64,000 bases of DNA from positions 13,330,001-13,394,000 of the forward strand of contig CM065318.1 of assembly GCA_033032175.1 (NCBI GenBank), read 5' to 3'. Positions 47,596 to 59,618 of this stretch are shown here, piece by piece; the stretch's first letter is position 1; every line of letters starts with the position of its first letter. Source of the DNA: Saturnia japonica (taxonomy: Eukaryota > Arthropoda > Insecta > Lepidoptera > Saturniidae). The position numbers and the translations under genes were made by a program. The notes below the pieces were generated by a model. The model did no database searches and was not told where the DNA came from. It saw only the letters and a program-made list of their open reading frames with translations.

Positions 47596-47769
47596 AGTCA
47601 GATATCTGTGAGGGACTCTTAAAGTAAACTTCTCCAGTAACTGAGGACTATCGATAATACCATGGAGAACTTTGTGCAGGAAGCTTAAATCTAGGAGTTC
47701 TAATGAGCTCCCTACGGAGCCCCTACGGAGTTTTAATGAGTCCTATACCTTCTGACATTAAATTAATAG

Positions 47770-48245
47770 AACAGAGAGGAACACACGAAGAAAGCTAATG
47801 TGACTCCCATAGACCAATATTTTTTGTTTATCTAGTCTGAATATCAGTTTTTATTTACAACACATACCCACCTTTTAAAGTTACCTATGCCAAAAACAAG
47901 CAAACATTTAATGGATTAGGCAGGTTTAAGTTGTTTATGGAAGAGATGCTGAAATCATATCATTCTTGGAATTTTTTTTGCCCGCTATGAGGAAATTTCG
48001 AAAGTTCAAACTGGAGATCTTTGTCAAGTAAATGTCGAAGTTTTTGGTGGGATCTTGAAGTGACATGTTGTGGTTTTAATTTTTAATTAATTATCTTAGG
48101 TTTTCTGACCCTGTATTGCGTGTGGTAAAGTTTGGTTGTTGTGCTTAAGGGAAGTGGATTATAAATATCAAGTGTAAACATGCAGTTTGATACAAAAACT
48201 TCGTAGATATTTCTGACAAGGGAGCCATTATCTTGTCAGAAAACC
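47770..48245 (-). repeat. Hairpin repeat family, fullest copy
   Basis: On the minus strand the hairpin core TTCTGACAAG...CTTGTCAGAA is followed by TATAATCCACTTCCC, CAGGGTCAGAAAACC and CACTTCAAGATCCC. It then continues without a break into TTTCGAAATTTCC and GGGAGTCACATTAGCTTTC, the part seen alone at 42110. It lies about 300 bp upstream of the PRRC1 start codon. Confidence 0.6.
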
Positions 48246-48556
48246 CCACTTTGTGTATATCGAGAAATTTTTTGAAGGTTTAAAACAATGACACTGGCTA
48301 GTGCTTTCAGCGGCGCTAACACTAGAAGGAGAAGAATAACAAAAAGATAATATTGTTATTGGTCTATGATTGTCAACATCCTAATGTCAAATCAGTCAAC
48401 TCAATGTCATTTGTCAAGTAAAGTAAATCAAAACATTCACGGCATTTGTAAAGCGAAAGTAAATTGTATTTAATTTATAGTTTTTTGTATAGTTATTTTC
48501 CTGTTGTACACGGCATTATAGTCAGTATTTTTATTTTATGATTTAGGTATTATAAG

Positions 48557-51500
48557 ATGAACCCTGATAAAAAACCAAGGATTCCTGAACCCCCTGCAAC
48601 ATCTGCTGGACATGGCAACTTGCTGTCCAGTGTAGCACCGCCGTCACAGCTGCCCAATTTTGTTACTGCTGTTCCACCTACTCCAGCAAACTTGCAGGGT
48701 GACATGGTTTGTTTTAGTTTGATGAACTATTTAGTAATTTTCAGAGTATTTGTCATAAAATTATTATCAGCTTACTTGATTATGAGTATGAAATTGAAAG
48801 GTTAAATTTTGAATCGTTTGGCATATGGAGGGGAATGGGAGGGAGGGTGTGGAGGAAGAAAAAAAAATATGGAAACAAAACTAATCTTGATTTGAATAAT
48901 CAATACTTCTTAATGTTCAGTGTCCTAAAGTATAGTATGTTGTTCATTTTTAGCCCTCACAAGCTTTGCCTCGAACACCACATCCAGTACCCGTTCAACC
49001 TATTCTAGTACAGCAAAGATCCGAGCCACAGTCAGAAACAGAAAAATTTAGGTGATGCATTTATACATAAAAATTAGATTACTAATAATGAAACAGATGA
49101 TTTTCTTCTCTAATTGTATATTACTGATTGACTACTATCTCAGCTGATGTTAAGTGACTATGTAGTTAAACAGGGTTTGGGAAATTATATAATTAACAAA
49201 GTTGCTTAAAACAAATTATTGTATTCAAATTGATATTATAATTCTTTTTTTTTTTTTTTTTTTTTTAATTATTATATATTATTAATAATGCAATACATAC
49301 AATAGCATACAATATCTTTCACAATACCTAACACTACAAATAAAATATCACTGGATGTTAGGGATTCAATAAATAGTAAAAACATTAAATATAAACTGAA
49401 AGATTACTACATCAACTCAATTTTACCAAACTTTACTTTTAACCGAATGTTAGATTTAATATGTTATGTATATTACAAAAAGCAACTTGTTGAATTTTTA
49501 TTGAAAACCTCAGGCCATGGCATGTTAAGACAAACCCCAGAGGTTTAATAGGATGTCTTTAACAAAAAGTTGATAATTAATTTATTAGTGAAATAAATAA
49601 TAAAAATAGTAACCACTGCCTTGTTTAATTCAATATGTGTTCCCTGTTTTATCTGATAATTTGTTAAATCTGTTACTTACTAAACTGATATTTTCAGCAT
49701 TTTTTTAGAAATATTATGACTTTTTTTGTATAAATTATAAATACAATATGTATAATGGATAATATTTATTTAATCTATATGTTATAGGTAATGTATGAAA
49801 TTCCAGCATTCTGTACAATGCCTAGGCATTCTATAGAGTGTCTAATGTGTCTGTTTGTTCCAGCTAATCTCCAATACAGTTGGACTGATTTTGATGGGAA
49901 TTTCACTGGAAGATAGCTGATGTTATAGGCTACTTTTATTTTAGAAAAAAGAATAGGGTTTTGTTCAAATAAAATTTTACATGACTGAAACCGTGGGGCA
50001 TAGCTAGCAAAATGTTAATCTTTTAACTAATATTGATAATTCCACAGTAAGTTCCCTGTGAAAAATGGTCTCTCAAATCCAATTACAAATATGACTAACT
50101 TCAAAGCAAATGAAAAAATAAACTCTAATAAAGCTTAAGAAAAAACAAGATAAAAAAATAAATGGAGTTATCATTATCTGACCAGTAAACACAGAAATAT
50201 ATTTTTCTTTGTAAAAAAAAAATGGAATTACATAATTAATAATTATTACTGCAGTAATTCTGATGTACCAACATTTTCTTATCTAGTCCAGCTATACCTT
50301 TAAGTAAAGGTGAACCTATGGTATCTGTAAGATCATCAGAGGACTCACAAACAACACCGGAATCTTTACATGAACTAACATCAGATATGGATCAGATAGG
50401 TAAATATAAATAATATTCGATCGATGTAGGCATTACTTTGCAGAAAGCCATCATAATTACTTTATCCAAATTTTCTTTGCTACTTCCGCCTGGACTACTT
50501 CAGCCGCTATTTCAGGTGGAAGTAACAAAGAAAATTTGGATAAAGTAAATATGAATAAATTATTCATAAATACATTTATACCAATTTATTATTATTGTCA
50601 CTAGGGGAATGTTTCAAGTCAATAATTGAAAAAATTTAAAATGAAGTTGATCATTAAAATCAGCTCTTTAATAAATAATAATTTATCAGTATTGTTTATA
50701 ATAATACAATTATTGAGAGTGTGAATTTGATTACACTCAAAATACGTACATTTCAGTGTGGCAATTTTAATGTTTACATTTTGCAGTAAATCCTATTAAA
50801 ATTAGTAAGTCTAATGATTTACTACTTTATTTAAAATATAAACTAAGCCACTCAGATGCCAATTTTGAACAATTTGCAATTTGATGTAAGTCAGCTTGTC
50901 AACGTATTCAAACTTGGTGCACATATTTTAATGCATGTTGCTTTAAACAAGGTATACAATAGCAAGTAGTTCCAGGAATTTCCTGCTTTCTTGTTTATAC
51001 CACATGTTATATTATGGTTCAAATTGTTAATGCAAGTGATCAGCTAGATCTCATCTGCAAACGTCGGCGGGTTTTTAGTCGGTGGCTTCACATAATTTTA
51101 TGTCGACATGATTCTAAAAACTAATGATGCTGGTACTAAGCCGCCGAGTTATGTCGGCGGGTTGACGGGTTCGGTGTATAACGAAATCGAAAATAACTTT
51201 TGCAAGCAATAATTGTGCAATGGTCTAAGCAAGATATCTCCATTTTTCAGGTGATGTGATGCCAGGCAGTGGTATATTAACTTGGATGAAAGGTGCTGTA
51301 TCCAGTGGTGGGATTTTACAACGGGTTGCTGAAAAAGCAAAGAGTTCTGTTGATTCAATGATTACAACACTCGATCCACAGATGAAAGAATATCTTAGTA
51401 AGTTTAATATATCTATTTTGCTACCTACATACTAAACTTCCCAGTAATTATCTTAATCGTTGGACATATCCAATCCTAAATTACTTTAAAATATCTAAAA

Positions 51501-54500
51501 CTATATATATATAGTTATATATTATATTTATTTCATTTCTCGGAAACAGCTTTGAAGATTTAGATGAAATAATGTATTTAGATAATGTTTTGCTTTTCAG
51601 TAAGTAGTAAAGTAAAGTAGTTGATATTTAAGCATGTAAAACAATAATTTCAACTAATATTTGATATTTAAGCAAGAGTTTGAACAGGGCACATAAGCAA
51701 ATTATTTGTATGAATCAGTACAACAACAGTATAAAATTACTTGAAAATTATAATCCTATGAATTATATGTATATTCTGTAATTACTAACTTTTATAACTA
51801 AACAATTATATATTTAACTTTCAGAAAGCGGTGGAGACATATACTTAGTAGTTGCATCAGATAAAGAAGTCAAAATATCACCAATTAGAGAAGCCTTTCA
51901 AACAGTTTTTGGCAAGGCAACTGTAATGTAAGAAACGATTAACACTTTTATTACAATATTTACTTTTACCTTGTTATTAGCACCTCACTTGATTTCTTTA
52001 ATATTATACACTGGTTGATCCCGGAACGCGGCAAACCTAAGCGTTCCACTTTCGCAGGGGCTGGTGTAGGGTAATCGCGATCCAGTCGGACATAATTGTC
52101 GTGCCCTTTCACCCAGCTGAACAGAAGCAGATAAAACGTGAGCACGGGAAGAACAACAAAAAAATAAAAACTCGGAATCTTGACCTGTCATGTCGTGGTG
52201 TATATTTATTTTTAATCCATAAACATATATTATATTATATTCATTATAAGAAAGCTTGCTTGAACCCACAGAACGTTATTTGTTACGTTGTGCAAATTAT
52301 GACAAAACTTTAAAACATTGATCCACTATCATTACTATAAAAATAATTTGATACCAATAAACGTTATAAAAACAATTTTTAACGACAAAATCCTAAATAA
52401 TTACCTCTATATAATATTTGTTTGTGAATTTACGTATTCCTTTTCTTACTACGTGTACCGTTACTTTATATGCTACTTAAAATTAGAGTACACCAAAATA
52501 ATAAAACCAAGGAATCGAAAATGAATTTTATTGATCGATCGAATCGAAAATTAGTCAAATTGATCTAACGCTGTTGTACATTTATATTGTAGTAATTTAA
52601 TATGTTAGACTTTTTTAAATTTCGAATAAAAATATATATTTACGTATTTCCTACATTTCTACAACACCATCACGCAACGAAGAATATTGGCTGGAAGAAT
52701 TAATTTTGTTGTTTGGCATTAGGCATTCAGTAATTCACGTGTTCCAGATTGCAATCGTAATTGTTGTTATGGCTTATTTTTGTTATTTAATTTCCAAATC
52801 TCACAAAAACCTCAATTAATTTAAAGCATAATCATATAGTCGATTATATTTAGCCAAAATACCCCCATAATAGTAAAATCAACTTCCAATTTAAGCTATG
52901 CTACATCTCTAAAATAAACATTTGAGGTGTCATGCAAGCCTTCTTTTGGTGAACCAAGTATATTTGGCTCGGTTATTTCAGTTTTAACAAGAGAGCCACT
53001 GTCTTGTTAAGGCATTACTTGAAATCTGAAGATTAGAAAAATATGATATTCACGTGACATTGGCATAATTTTTTTATTAAATAAGAAGATCAAGAATTTG
53101 CCAAGGGTGTCTATAGTGGAATTTTAATCAGACTCAAATACTAGGATTACGTTGAGAATGTACGAAGGCCAATAAAGATTTCAATATTTGCAGCGGGTAT
53201 GAAGCACATAGTGACGTCACAGCGGCGCAACCTGTCGGTTACGCTGCAGCGTACGCGGCCGCTAAGCAACGTATAGCGCACGTGCGTTCAATGCACATGG
53301 AATTAAATAACAACGTGCCGGTCGTCGCTATTGAGAGCTTTTTAATCGAAGCTATGTCTGACAGGTAACATACTTTTTACCCGACTGCGAAAAAGGAGGG
53401 TTATGTTCTTTCGAGCGTATGTACGAGTATGTATGGATGTATGTATGTTTATTTCTTTGGCATGCTATGTAGCCTAAATGGCTTGATTGAATTTAGCATA
53501 CGAGGTGTTGTTAGATTCGTCTTAATTATGGAAGTGACATAGGCTATATAATATTTAAGTACTGCGTCTGAGAATCAAATAAAAAGCAAAAAATAAATAT
53601 ATTTGAGTTTTTGTGTCAGTGGAGTTTTTTGTTTCCCTTTTAATTCCGTGTGCGATTAAATCCTTGTGTGCAATTTTCCACGTGTAGGTTCTTCTCGTGG
53701 ACTCATGTAACATTGCGTTTGTTTTCTGTGCAGTTAATTCATGTGCGCTTTTTTCCAGAATCGAAATAATCGTTTGTGTATGATGCATTTTTTTATAGCA
53801 GCTCGGCAAATTAACGGTACTGTTCTGATGGTAAGCACAGCATAATCTAAACACAACGGCGGCCACCGAGAGATCGAAATCCCTCGGCGGTCGCTGCTGT
53901 CATACCGGCCTGAATAAATAACTGGATATGCACAGGCTGATCCCGAAACGTGAAACGCAAAAACGAGTCACTATAACGGACATTTCACCACATGCATGGT
54001 GGTCGCGACCCAGTCGGGCCAAACAACCCTACTACCCCGCTATCGCCATTTCCTCAAATGAGGTTGGCTTGGGCGTGTCAGTTCTAAAGACATAATTCGA
54101 CACCCCTTACAAACAACTTAAATGTAAAATAAATTTTGTTTTTAGGTGGTACGAGATCGCTTTAATTGTATTTTCGCAGCCCTCGTTAGGCATTGAACTG
54201 CAAGTACAGTCGCAAGGGACCCCAGTTCCGGCTGCGGCGGTGTCCGCGGCTAAAGCGGCCACTCCACCTGATTACGAACACACGCAAACTGGATACAGTG
54301 TCACTATAGGATCCATAATGGGAGCCAGTTTGCAAGTATGTTCTCTTTAACATTTTTTCAATTGTTCTTTTTATTTAATGGTAACTGTGCTCGTCAACAA
54401 TTCTGCCAATGTCATTTGAATATAATATTTTTCAGAGTATTTAGTCTTTTTATAATCTTTATAGGTTTTAGCGGTTGACCACAATCTCACCTGGTTTTAA

Positions 54501-55477
54501 GTTATGATGTGGCCCAAGATGGTAGCTGGCTTTTAAGTGCAACAGCCAGAACATACCTTATAGGTGCTTGGGGACAGATTTTCAAGTTGAGGTAGCTATG
54601 GCGGACTTTTGAAAATTAGTTACAGTTATCTTGGTGGCATTAGTTAAGACTTATCTTTGCCCTAAGTCCAGAACTCAAATTTATTGTCGAACAGACTAGT
54701 CCTAGTCCTAGAGCGACCAGTTGAACTGAAAACTGAGAAAAACTGGATCTCAATTGTGTCTGCCTGAATACACCATCAACAAACATCGTGATGAAACCAT
54801 AGCATGGTGGTATGGTATTTTCAAATACCCGCCTGGCTAGCTACCACCCTCAAGTTGATAATCTGTCGTCTAACACTTATAAGGTTTTTCTACTAGGCTT
54901 AGCGCGTCATCATCTTGGACCACATAATCAATCATCGGGGGGGATTGTGACCATAACGCTAAAATTATACTTAAACGATAAAAAAAAAACAAACGATTGT
55001 TAGAAAAGAAAACTGTTTCGTAATAAATTGGCAATCATTAATGTCAAACTTGAAAATAATGTTGCCACATTACTTTTGTAGTGTTGTCACGCATTTTGAG
55101 TTGCCGTAAAATCTCCTTGGACAGGTTGATGGTCATCTTGTTAGAGCTGTTAGAAAATTACAAAATAAAAAATTTATTCACGTAACGTTGGCAGAATTAT
55201 GCATTAATACAGTTACCATTAAAATAAAAAGAACAACAAACACCATGTTGGTAATTTTACTCTATGGAATTTTATAGTGATTTCCTAAGCCGTGTCTATT
55301 TTTTTAAATGAAGGAAATAAAGCAAAGTATGATATAGGATTTTGGTGACAGGTTTCTCACACACATTGGCAAGAGGAATCGACTGGCATATGCAGGCGAG
55401 AGGTCCTCGCGTTGGCGGCGCGTTCACTCGCCGGATCATACAAAAAACTGTTAGCCGTGTCTGCGGCCGAGCCTTAG
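48557..55477 (+). CDS. PRRC1: PRRC1-like protein
   Basis: Complete eight-exon gene: 48557-48706, 48954-49051, 50287-50399, 51251-51397, 51825-51927, 53194-53364, 54146-54335 and 55352-55477. AG/GT borders and phases all agree; 1098 bp, 365 residues. A Pro/Ser/Gln-rich, likely disordered N-terminal half (1-120, e.g. PRIPEPPATS, LPRTPHPVPVQP) is followed by GILTWMKGAVSSGGILQRVA. The C-terminal domain, from about residue 170, includes DIYLVVASDKEVKISPIREA, AAQPVGYAAAYAAAKQRI and WQEESTGICRREVL. That domain is related to non-canonical purine NTP phosphatases (DUF84). Human PRRC1 is Golgi/ER-exit-site associated; enzymatic activity is not established. Introns hold a hairpin at 50451-50554 and repeat debris. 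AATAAA lies at 56113-56118. Confidence 0.94.
49245..49266 (+). repeat. Poly(T) tract in PRRC1 intron 2
   Basis: An uninterrupted run of T of more than 20 bases. It could be the reversed tail of a retroposed element, but no body was recognised beside it. Confidence 0.5.
49840..50007 (+). mobile_element. Helitron-like fragment in PRRC1 intron 2
   Basis: It carries the GTCTGTTTGTTCCAGCTAAT and CAGTTGGACTGATTTTGATG boxes of family 1, but ends CCGTGGGGCATAGCTAG like the element at 12490. This suggests a recombinant between the two subfamilies. The 5' terminus is missing. Confidence 0.55.
50451..50554. repeat. Long near-perfect hairpin in PRRC1 intron 3
   Basis: Left arm 50451-50492 and right arm 50513-50554 are complementary over about 42 bp with three mismatches, around a 20-nt loop (GACTACTTCAGCCGCTATTT). 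The core word is TTTATCCAAATTTTCTTTG and its complement. Size and pairing are like an animal pre-miRNA or a short-hairpin MITE. It lies 52 bp after the donor of exon 3. Confidence 0.7.
51985..52145. repeat. Unclassified dispersed repeat in PRRC1 intron 5
   Basis: CACTGGTTGATCCCGGAACG and ATCGCGATCCAGTCGGAC resemble 53935-54040 (GCTGATCCCGAAACGTGAAA, GTCGCGACCCAGTCGGGCC) and the inverse of 32280-32330. They form a diverged repeat family of unknown class. Confidence 0.4.
52984..53010 (+). repeat. Isolated hairpin core of the TAACAAG repeat family
   Basis: TTAACAAGAGAGCCACTGTC then TTGTTAA: nine-base arms around a loop, the same hairpin as in the copies at 40384, 45111 and 48211. It occurs here with little else of the family. 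Confidence 0.5.
53380..53560 (+). repeat. Dispersed repeat with GGAGGGTTATGTTC motif
   Basis: ACCCGACTGCGAAAAAGGAG, then GGTTATG, then a TATGTATGGATGTATGTATG microsatellite and a GAAGTGACATAGGCTATATA block. It is related to 23395-23590 (inverse) and 42663-42790. It begins about 15 bp after the donor of PRRC1 exon 6. Confidence 0.5.
53815..54060. repeat. LINE-tail repeat and unclassified repeat in PRRC1 intron 6
   Basis: CTGATGGTAAGCACAGCATA and ACAACGGCGGCCACCGAGAG are the inverted non-LTR tail motif. They are followed by the GATCCCGAAACGTG / GGTCGCGACCCAGTCGGGCC repeat also seen near 32300 and 52020. Confidence 0.45.
54460..54920. repeat. Repeat mosaic in PRRC1 intron 7
   Basis: Contains ATCGTGATGAAACCATAGC with CATGGTGG, the inverse of the motif at 10120 and 31490. 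There are also internal near-complementary pieces (GATTTTCAAGTTGAGGTAGC and GCTACCACCCTCAAGTTGA). It is probably one foldback or SINE-like insertion. Confidence 0.45.
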
Positions 55478-57000
55478 GAACCTAATATCTCGATCGATCA
55501 GGATATGATTTATAAATATTATAATGTAAGTAAAAAAAACATATTAATTGGTTTTTATGTTAAATTTCATTAGAAACTGTCCAGTCATTTAAGTGTGAAT
55601 GAATTACAAATATTCAAACAAGCATACTTTCACATTTATGTAGTGTTAATAATTTAGTAAGATCTAAATTAAACGCCTTTTTGAACTTGACACACTTTTG
55701 AATAACTTTTACGATAGGTAAAGGCACATTTAGCAAAATGAGCTCTGTCATTCACAGTACAACCGGATACAATATTTACCCTGAAGTCATGAACAAACGC
55801 GATCATATTTTTTTTAAACAACTTCTGTACAATTCGCTAAGAAACGATAATCAAATCTTAAATTTAAAATATAATCTATATTTATACGATGTTTTATGCA
55901 CTTTATAAAGCTGTCTAGACTAAGCCGATAAAGAAGCGCAGCTTATTTCCGCACTCTGGTAAATAATATCTTAGGACACCCTTCATATTAATAATTAACA
56001 CATGTCATAGTTGTTGATCATGAGTATTTTGTTTCAGGGACAAAAACTGCTTTAAACTAAAAGGAATTTATATCTCCAAGTATAAACTGTCTAATTTATA
56101 ATTCAGATATAAAATAAATGCATTGGGGCCAAAATTTTTTTATTAATAAGAGAATTAAATATTTTTTATATATATACCTATTTTTTTTATTTTATAGTAG
56201 TTTACCGCCCAAGGTTTCGCTCGCGTCGAATGTCAGATTTATTTTAATTAATTTTTTATGATGGGTATGTCTATTAGAGACGTCTTATAGAGTTTTTTTA
56301 TGAGAGGTACGGCGCAGATAAATTTCTTTAGAGATTTCTGTCTGCCTGGGGTATTCTGACTCGCTACCAAATACCTCCACCGTACAGAAAAATACAGACA
56401 AATGACCTCGTGTCTTTTAACTGCCGTTTCCTGAGCTCCTTGGCATATGGAGTTTCAACGTCGGCAACGCGCTAGTGGTACTGTAGCGAGTAACTGTCTA
56501 GTAGTCTAAGGTGTGTGGTGTAAAGGATGTAAATTTGTTGGTAGCGTGTACGGACTCCGCGTCGATCGACGTTAGTTTGAATCCCTACAGTGAGCCTGAG
56601 CTTTCGGTGAAGGAAATCATCGTGATGAAACCATAGCAAGGTGGTTTTTCTAATGCCCTCTTCCTATAGGTCATTAAATAAATTGTATCACGTTATAATG
56701 CTGAGTCTAAAAAGGCAGATCTAGACATCTTCGCGAATAGCCTTGAAAAATATAAATCCATTTGTCTCTGTAACTAGAATATATTGACATTTTAATTTGT
56801 TGTGTTTTGATTTGTTAAAGTTTATTTGTTTATTAAATCTCCAAATTAATTCGTGCTCTTTTTTAATTAATTATTTTAACTGCTCGTCATGTGTAATCAT
56901 GTCATAAACTCTTATAATAAAGATTGCATTTCTTTATAGTCTTTTCTTGTCGGTAATCTTTTAATTTTCAGATAATAAATCTTGTAGGTGATTGATTTTA
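55478..57000. other. PRRC1 3' region and intergenic sequence
   Basis: Up to about 56130 this is probably PRRC1 3' UTR and flank, with AATAAA at 56113. 56430-56660 holds repeat debris: GAGCTCCTTGGCATATGGAG shared in part with 1425, a tRNA-like GTTTGAATCCCTAC, and GTGATGAAACCATAGCAAGG. No further exon was seen. Confidence 0.45.
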
Positions 57001-57460
57001 TCTATACAATTAATAAAATTGAAGTGTCTGTTTGTAATGTCAAAATAACAGCTTTTAACTAAACACATATCAAAGTATATGCGATACTTATAACAAAAAA
57101 CCAATTTTTAGATTTTTGTCTGTCTGTCTGTTTGTTCCGGGTAATCTCCGAAACGGCTACTTATATTTTAGAAAAAAAAAAAAGTTCCGTACAAACAAAA
57201 AAAACTGATCATGGTGAATCAATTCGGGCGCTTAAATGGCTTACGCGGAGTAAACTATAAGAGATTAATGAGCGATATAATCATAGGCATTAAAAAGACC
57301 TACAAAAAAGCCCGGGAGGAGTATACATTTCCTTTTTTTACAAATTGTGGGTGTAACAATAAGCATTTTTGTCTTTAAAATAGATAGTCGGGAGTTGGGG
57401 AACAAGATTCGTTCGGGCGTTCTGTAGTCCTCACGTGAGCAAAGTCACGGGCACAGCTAG
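57001..57460 (+). mobile_element. Non-autonomous Helitron, family 1, clean termini
   Basis: A|TCTATACAATTAATAAAATTG at the start and GGGCACAGCTAG|T at the end (460 bp). The 3' hairpin CGTGA-GCAAAG-TCACG stands 11 bp before CTAG. The interior box is shortened: the TTGGACCGATTTTGA segment is missing. It is the clearest copy for reading the ends. Confidence 0.8.
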
Positions 57461-59270
57461 TTATAAATAAATAAACGGAAGGCCTAAATTGTCACCCATT
57501 TAAAGATGTTCACACATACAATTAACAGCGCGTATAATTATTATTTGTTACTTAAGTCGATGTAATATGACCTACCACATACGCTCTCTTGCTATGGAAT
57601 AAATCGTTGCGTTAATTTGCATTTGAGTTGCGAAACTCCGGTCACCCATACATCCATTGTTTATTAATAATTTTAGGTAAGAACAGCTAACAGGAAACTA
57701 GAAAGTCACATATTATAGTTCTGTTCGGACGCGTCATGTTTCATAACACCTATATATACATGACTAATATTTAGTTAAAATTTATAATCTGAATCTGTTT
57801 GCTGTGATACTGCAAGACTGGCGTTTTAGTTCCTCAAATTCCCACCGCCAATTTATACTGGTGGCACTATAACATAAATACATGAGGTCAAACCGGCTAC
57901 TGTTCATCAACCATCAACATTCAGTGGTTGCCTTTTACTTCGATATTAGAGATCAAATATTAGTAAAAAATCTATAATCAATATTTTTGGGTACCGAGTG
58001 TATGGAGTTCTTATTTAAAACATAAATTCACAGACTAGTACTAGAGTGTCGGTGAGTAATTTACATTGAAATATAATATTAAATTAATTGCCTTTTGTTA
58101 ACTTTCAATTATATTTATTTGTAGATGTCGGAAGTATAAAAATAATATTCTGTTTCTGATAAAGTTATCGTTACTAGGGTCACGCAGATCGCATGCTCGT
58201 TTCATTTCTGTAGATATCATTGCAGTGAGTAGGTACCTATTAATTGGTTTAAGTTTTAGATTATATATAATAATAGAGAAAATAGAATATTTGTATTGAT
58301 AATATTACATTTGTGTATTGAAATTATTAAATGCGTAGATAATCATAAGTCTACACAAGTGTTACACGACTAAGGGACTCAAACATAGTTAATCCATTTT
58401 CTATGTATGAGATACCTACGTGAAAATATGTATTCCATAAATATACAGAAAGTTCCATAACAATAATATTATAGTAATAGGTTTTTGATTATTTTAGAAT
58501 GATTATATGTAGGAGACATTTACAATGTTATGTAGGTGGCTAGTAAGGCGAATAATATAGGGCTTTGGGCTTTAGTAGCACGTATTTCGTCGCGGGGTTA
58601 GAGCACACTACTGTAGGGGAAAGGGTTTAGGAACAGTTTAGGACACCGTCAAAATGAGTATTAAAACAACTGTTGTCAAAAAGTCCTTTGTTCTGAATAT
58701 TTTTGCTCGTAATCATCGAGCAGCTAGAACATGTTATTTTACACAAAATTATTTTGTCCCTTGAAGTGATTAGACAATACACTATGTGGTATGGAGGCTT
58801 CACGAAAACAAGGCTTCTATGAAGTAAATAAGGGAAAATCAAGTATTACAGAAACGTGGAGGAAAAACGGGAATAAAAGTTGCCCACCTAGATCGATACA
58901 AAAAAATTAAATAGAGAGGATTAAAAAAAGAGAACTCTACAAAAACAGTAAACACCTAAACTGAAACGAGCTGAACTTGGAAAGAAAAAATTTTATACGG
59001 ACGATTTAGCAAAAGATAATTATTGTTCTTATAAAGACCTTAAATGGTATTTTCATTTAGCAGATTATAAGATAAATCACAAATCACAAAAGATGTTGTT
59101 AATAGTTTAGGATCTGTTATAGAGGGTTTTGTTCAGTAATGTGGGGTTCAGTAATGTAATGGCAGTTTTGGGCCAGAGACACAATTTTTTTAAACGTTAG
59201 TTATGACATACTAATGTAACCATTTTTTTTTATTTTAAACCATTTTATACTACGATTTAAATACTCTAAA
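57461..59270. other. Intergenic sequence, no confident gene
   Basis: AT-rich. At 58654 a plus-strand reading MSIKTTVVKKSFVLNIFARN runs 36 codons to a stop. Its surroundings (58600-59130) look like a decayed mobile-element gene, but I cannot assign a family. Confidence 0.35.
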
Positions 59271-59277
59271 TCTTTTA

Positions 59278-59488
59278 AATAAAAATCTTTTGTTTACGTC
59301 TGTTAGTGATCATATATTTTCTGAACGACTTGACCGATTGTCCTCTATTCTATTCTATTGAGATTGATATCTAATTATGTATTTTATTCAGACGATGGCT
59401 CATAGCTTTCATAGGATGCGATAGGTGGCACTGTGGTCGAGTCACTAAAAACCGGAAAGGGCAGAATAACGGCTACCGGCCCAGCTAG
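59278..59488 (+). mobile_element. Possible degraded Helitron ending just upstream of a secreted-protein gene
   Basis: A CTGAACGACTTGACCGATTG box resembles the Helitron interior, and GGCCCAGCTAG at 59478-59488 followed by T resembles the 3' terminus. The 5' end is not clear. Confidence 0.35.
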
Positions 59489-59492
59489 TTTC

Positions 59493-59500
59493 CATATAAG
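59493..59500 (+). promoter_or_regulatory. Candidate TATA box of the 59619 gene
   Basis: ATATAAGA lies about 125 bp before the start codon, immediately after the possible Helitron terminus at 59488. It is weak evidence on its own. Confidence 0.35.
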
Positions 59501-59618
59501 AAAACAAGTTTCACAATACTCTGCAAAAATGAGAAACAAAAAGCTTTCGAAAAAAAAGTGTCCCACCGTGCACCCTTGTCCACTAAGCCTTTACTATGAA
59601 ATTTTTTTAAGTAAAGAC

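Noticed and set aside
42010..48556. A hidden gene between Snx1 and PRRC1
   Set aside because: All longer open frames coincide with repeats (LTR-like, C-rich arms, hairpin family), and no set of in-phase exons with protein-like translation could be assembled.
58654..58764. Short ORF MSIKTTVV... as a small gene
   Set aside because: Only 36 codons, no family recognised, no promoter or splice context; surroundings resemble a decayed mobile element.
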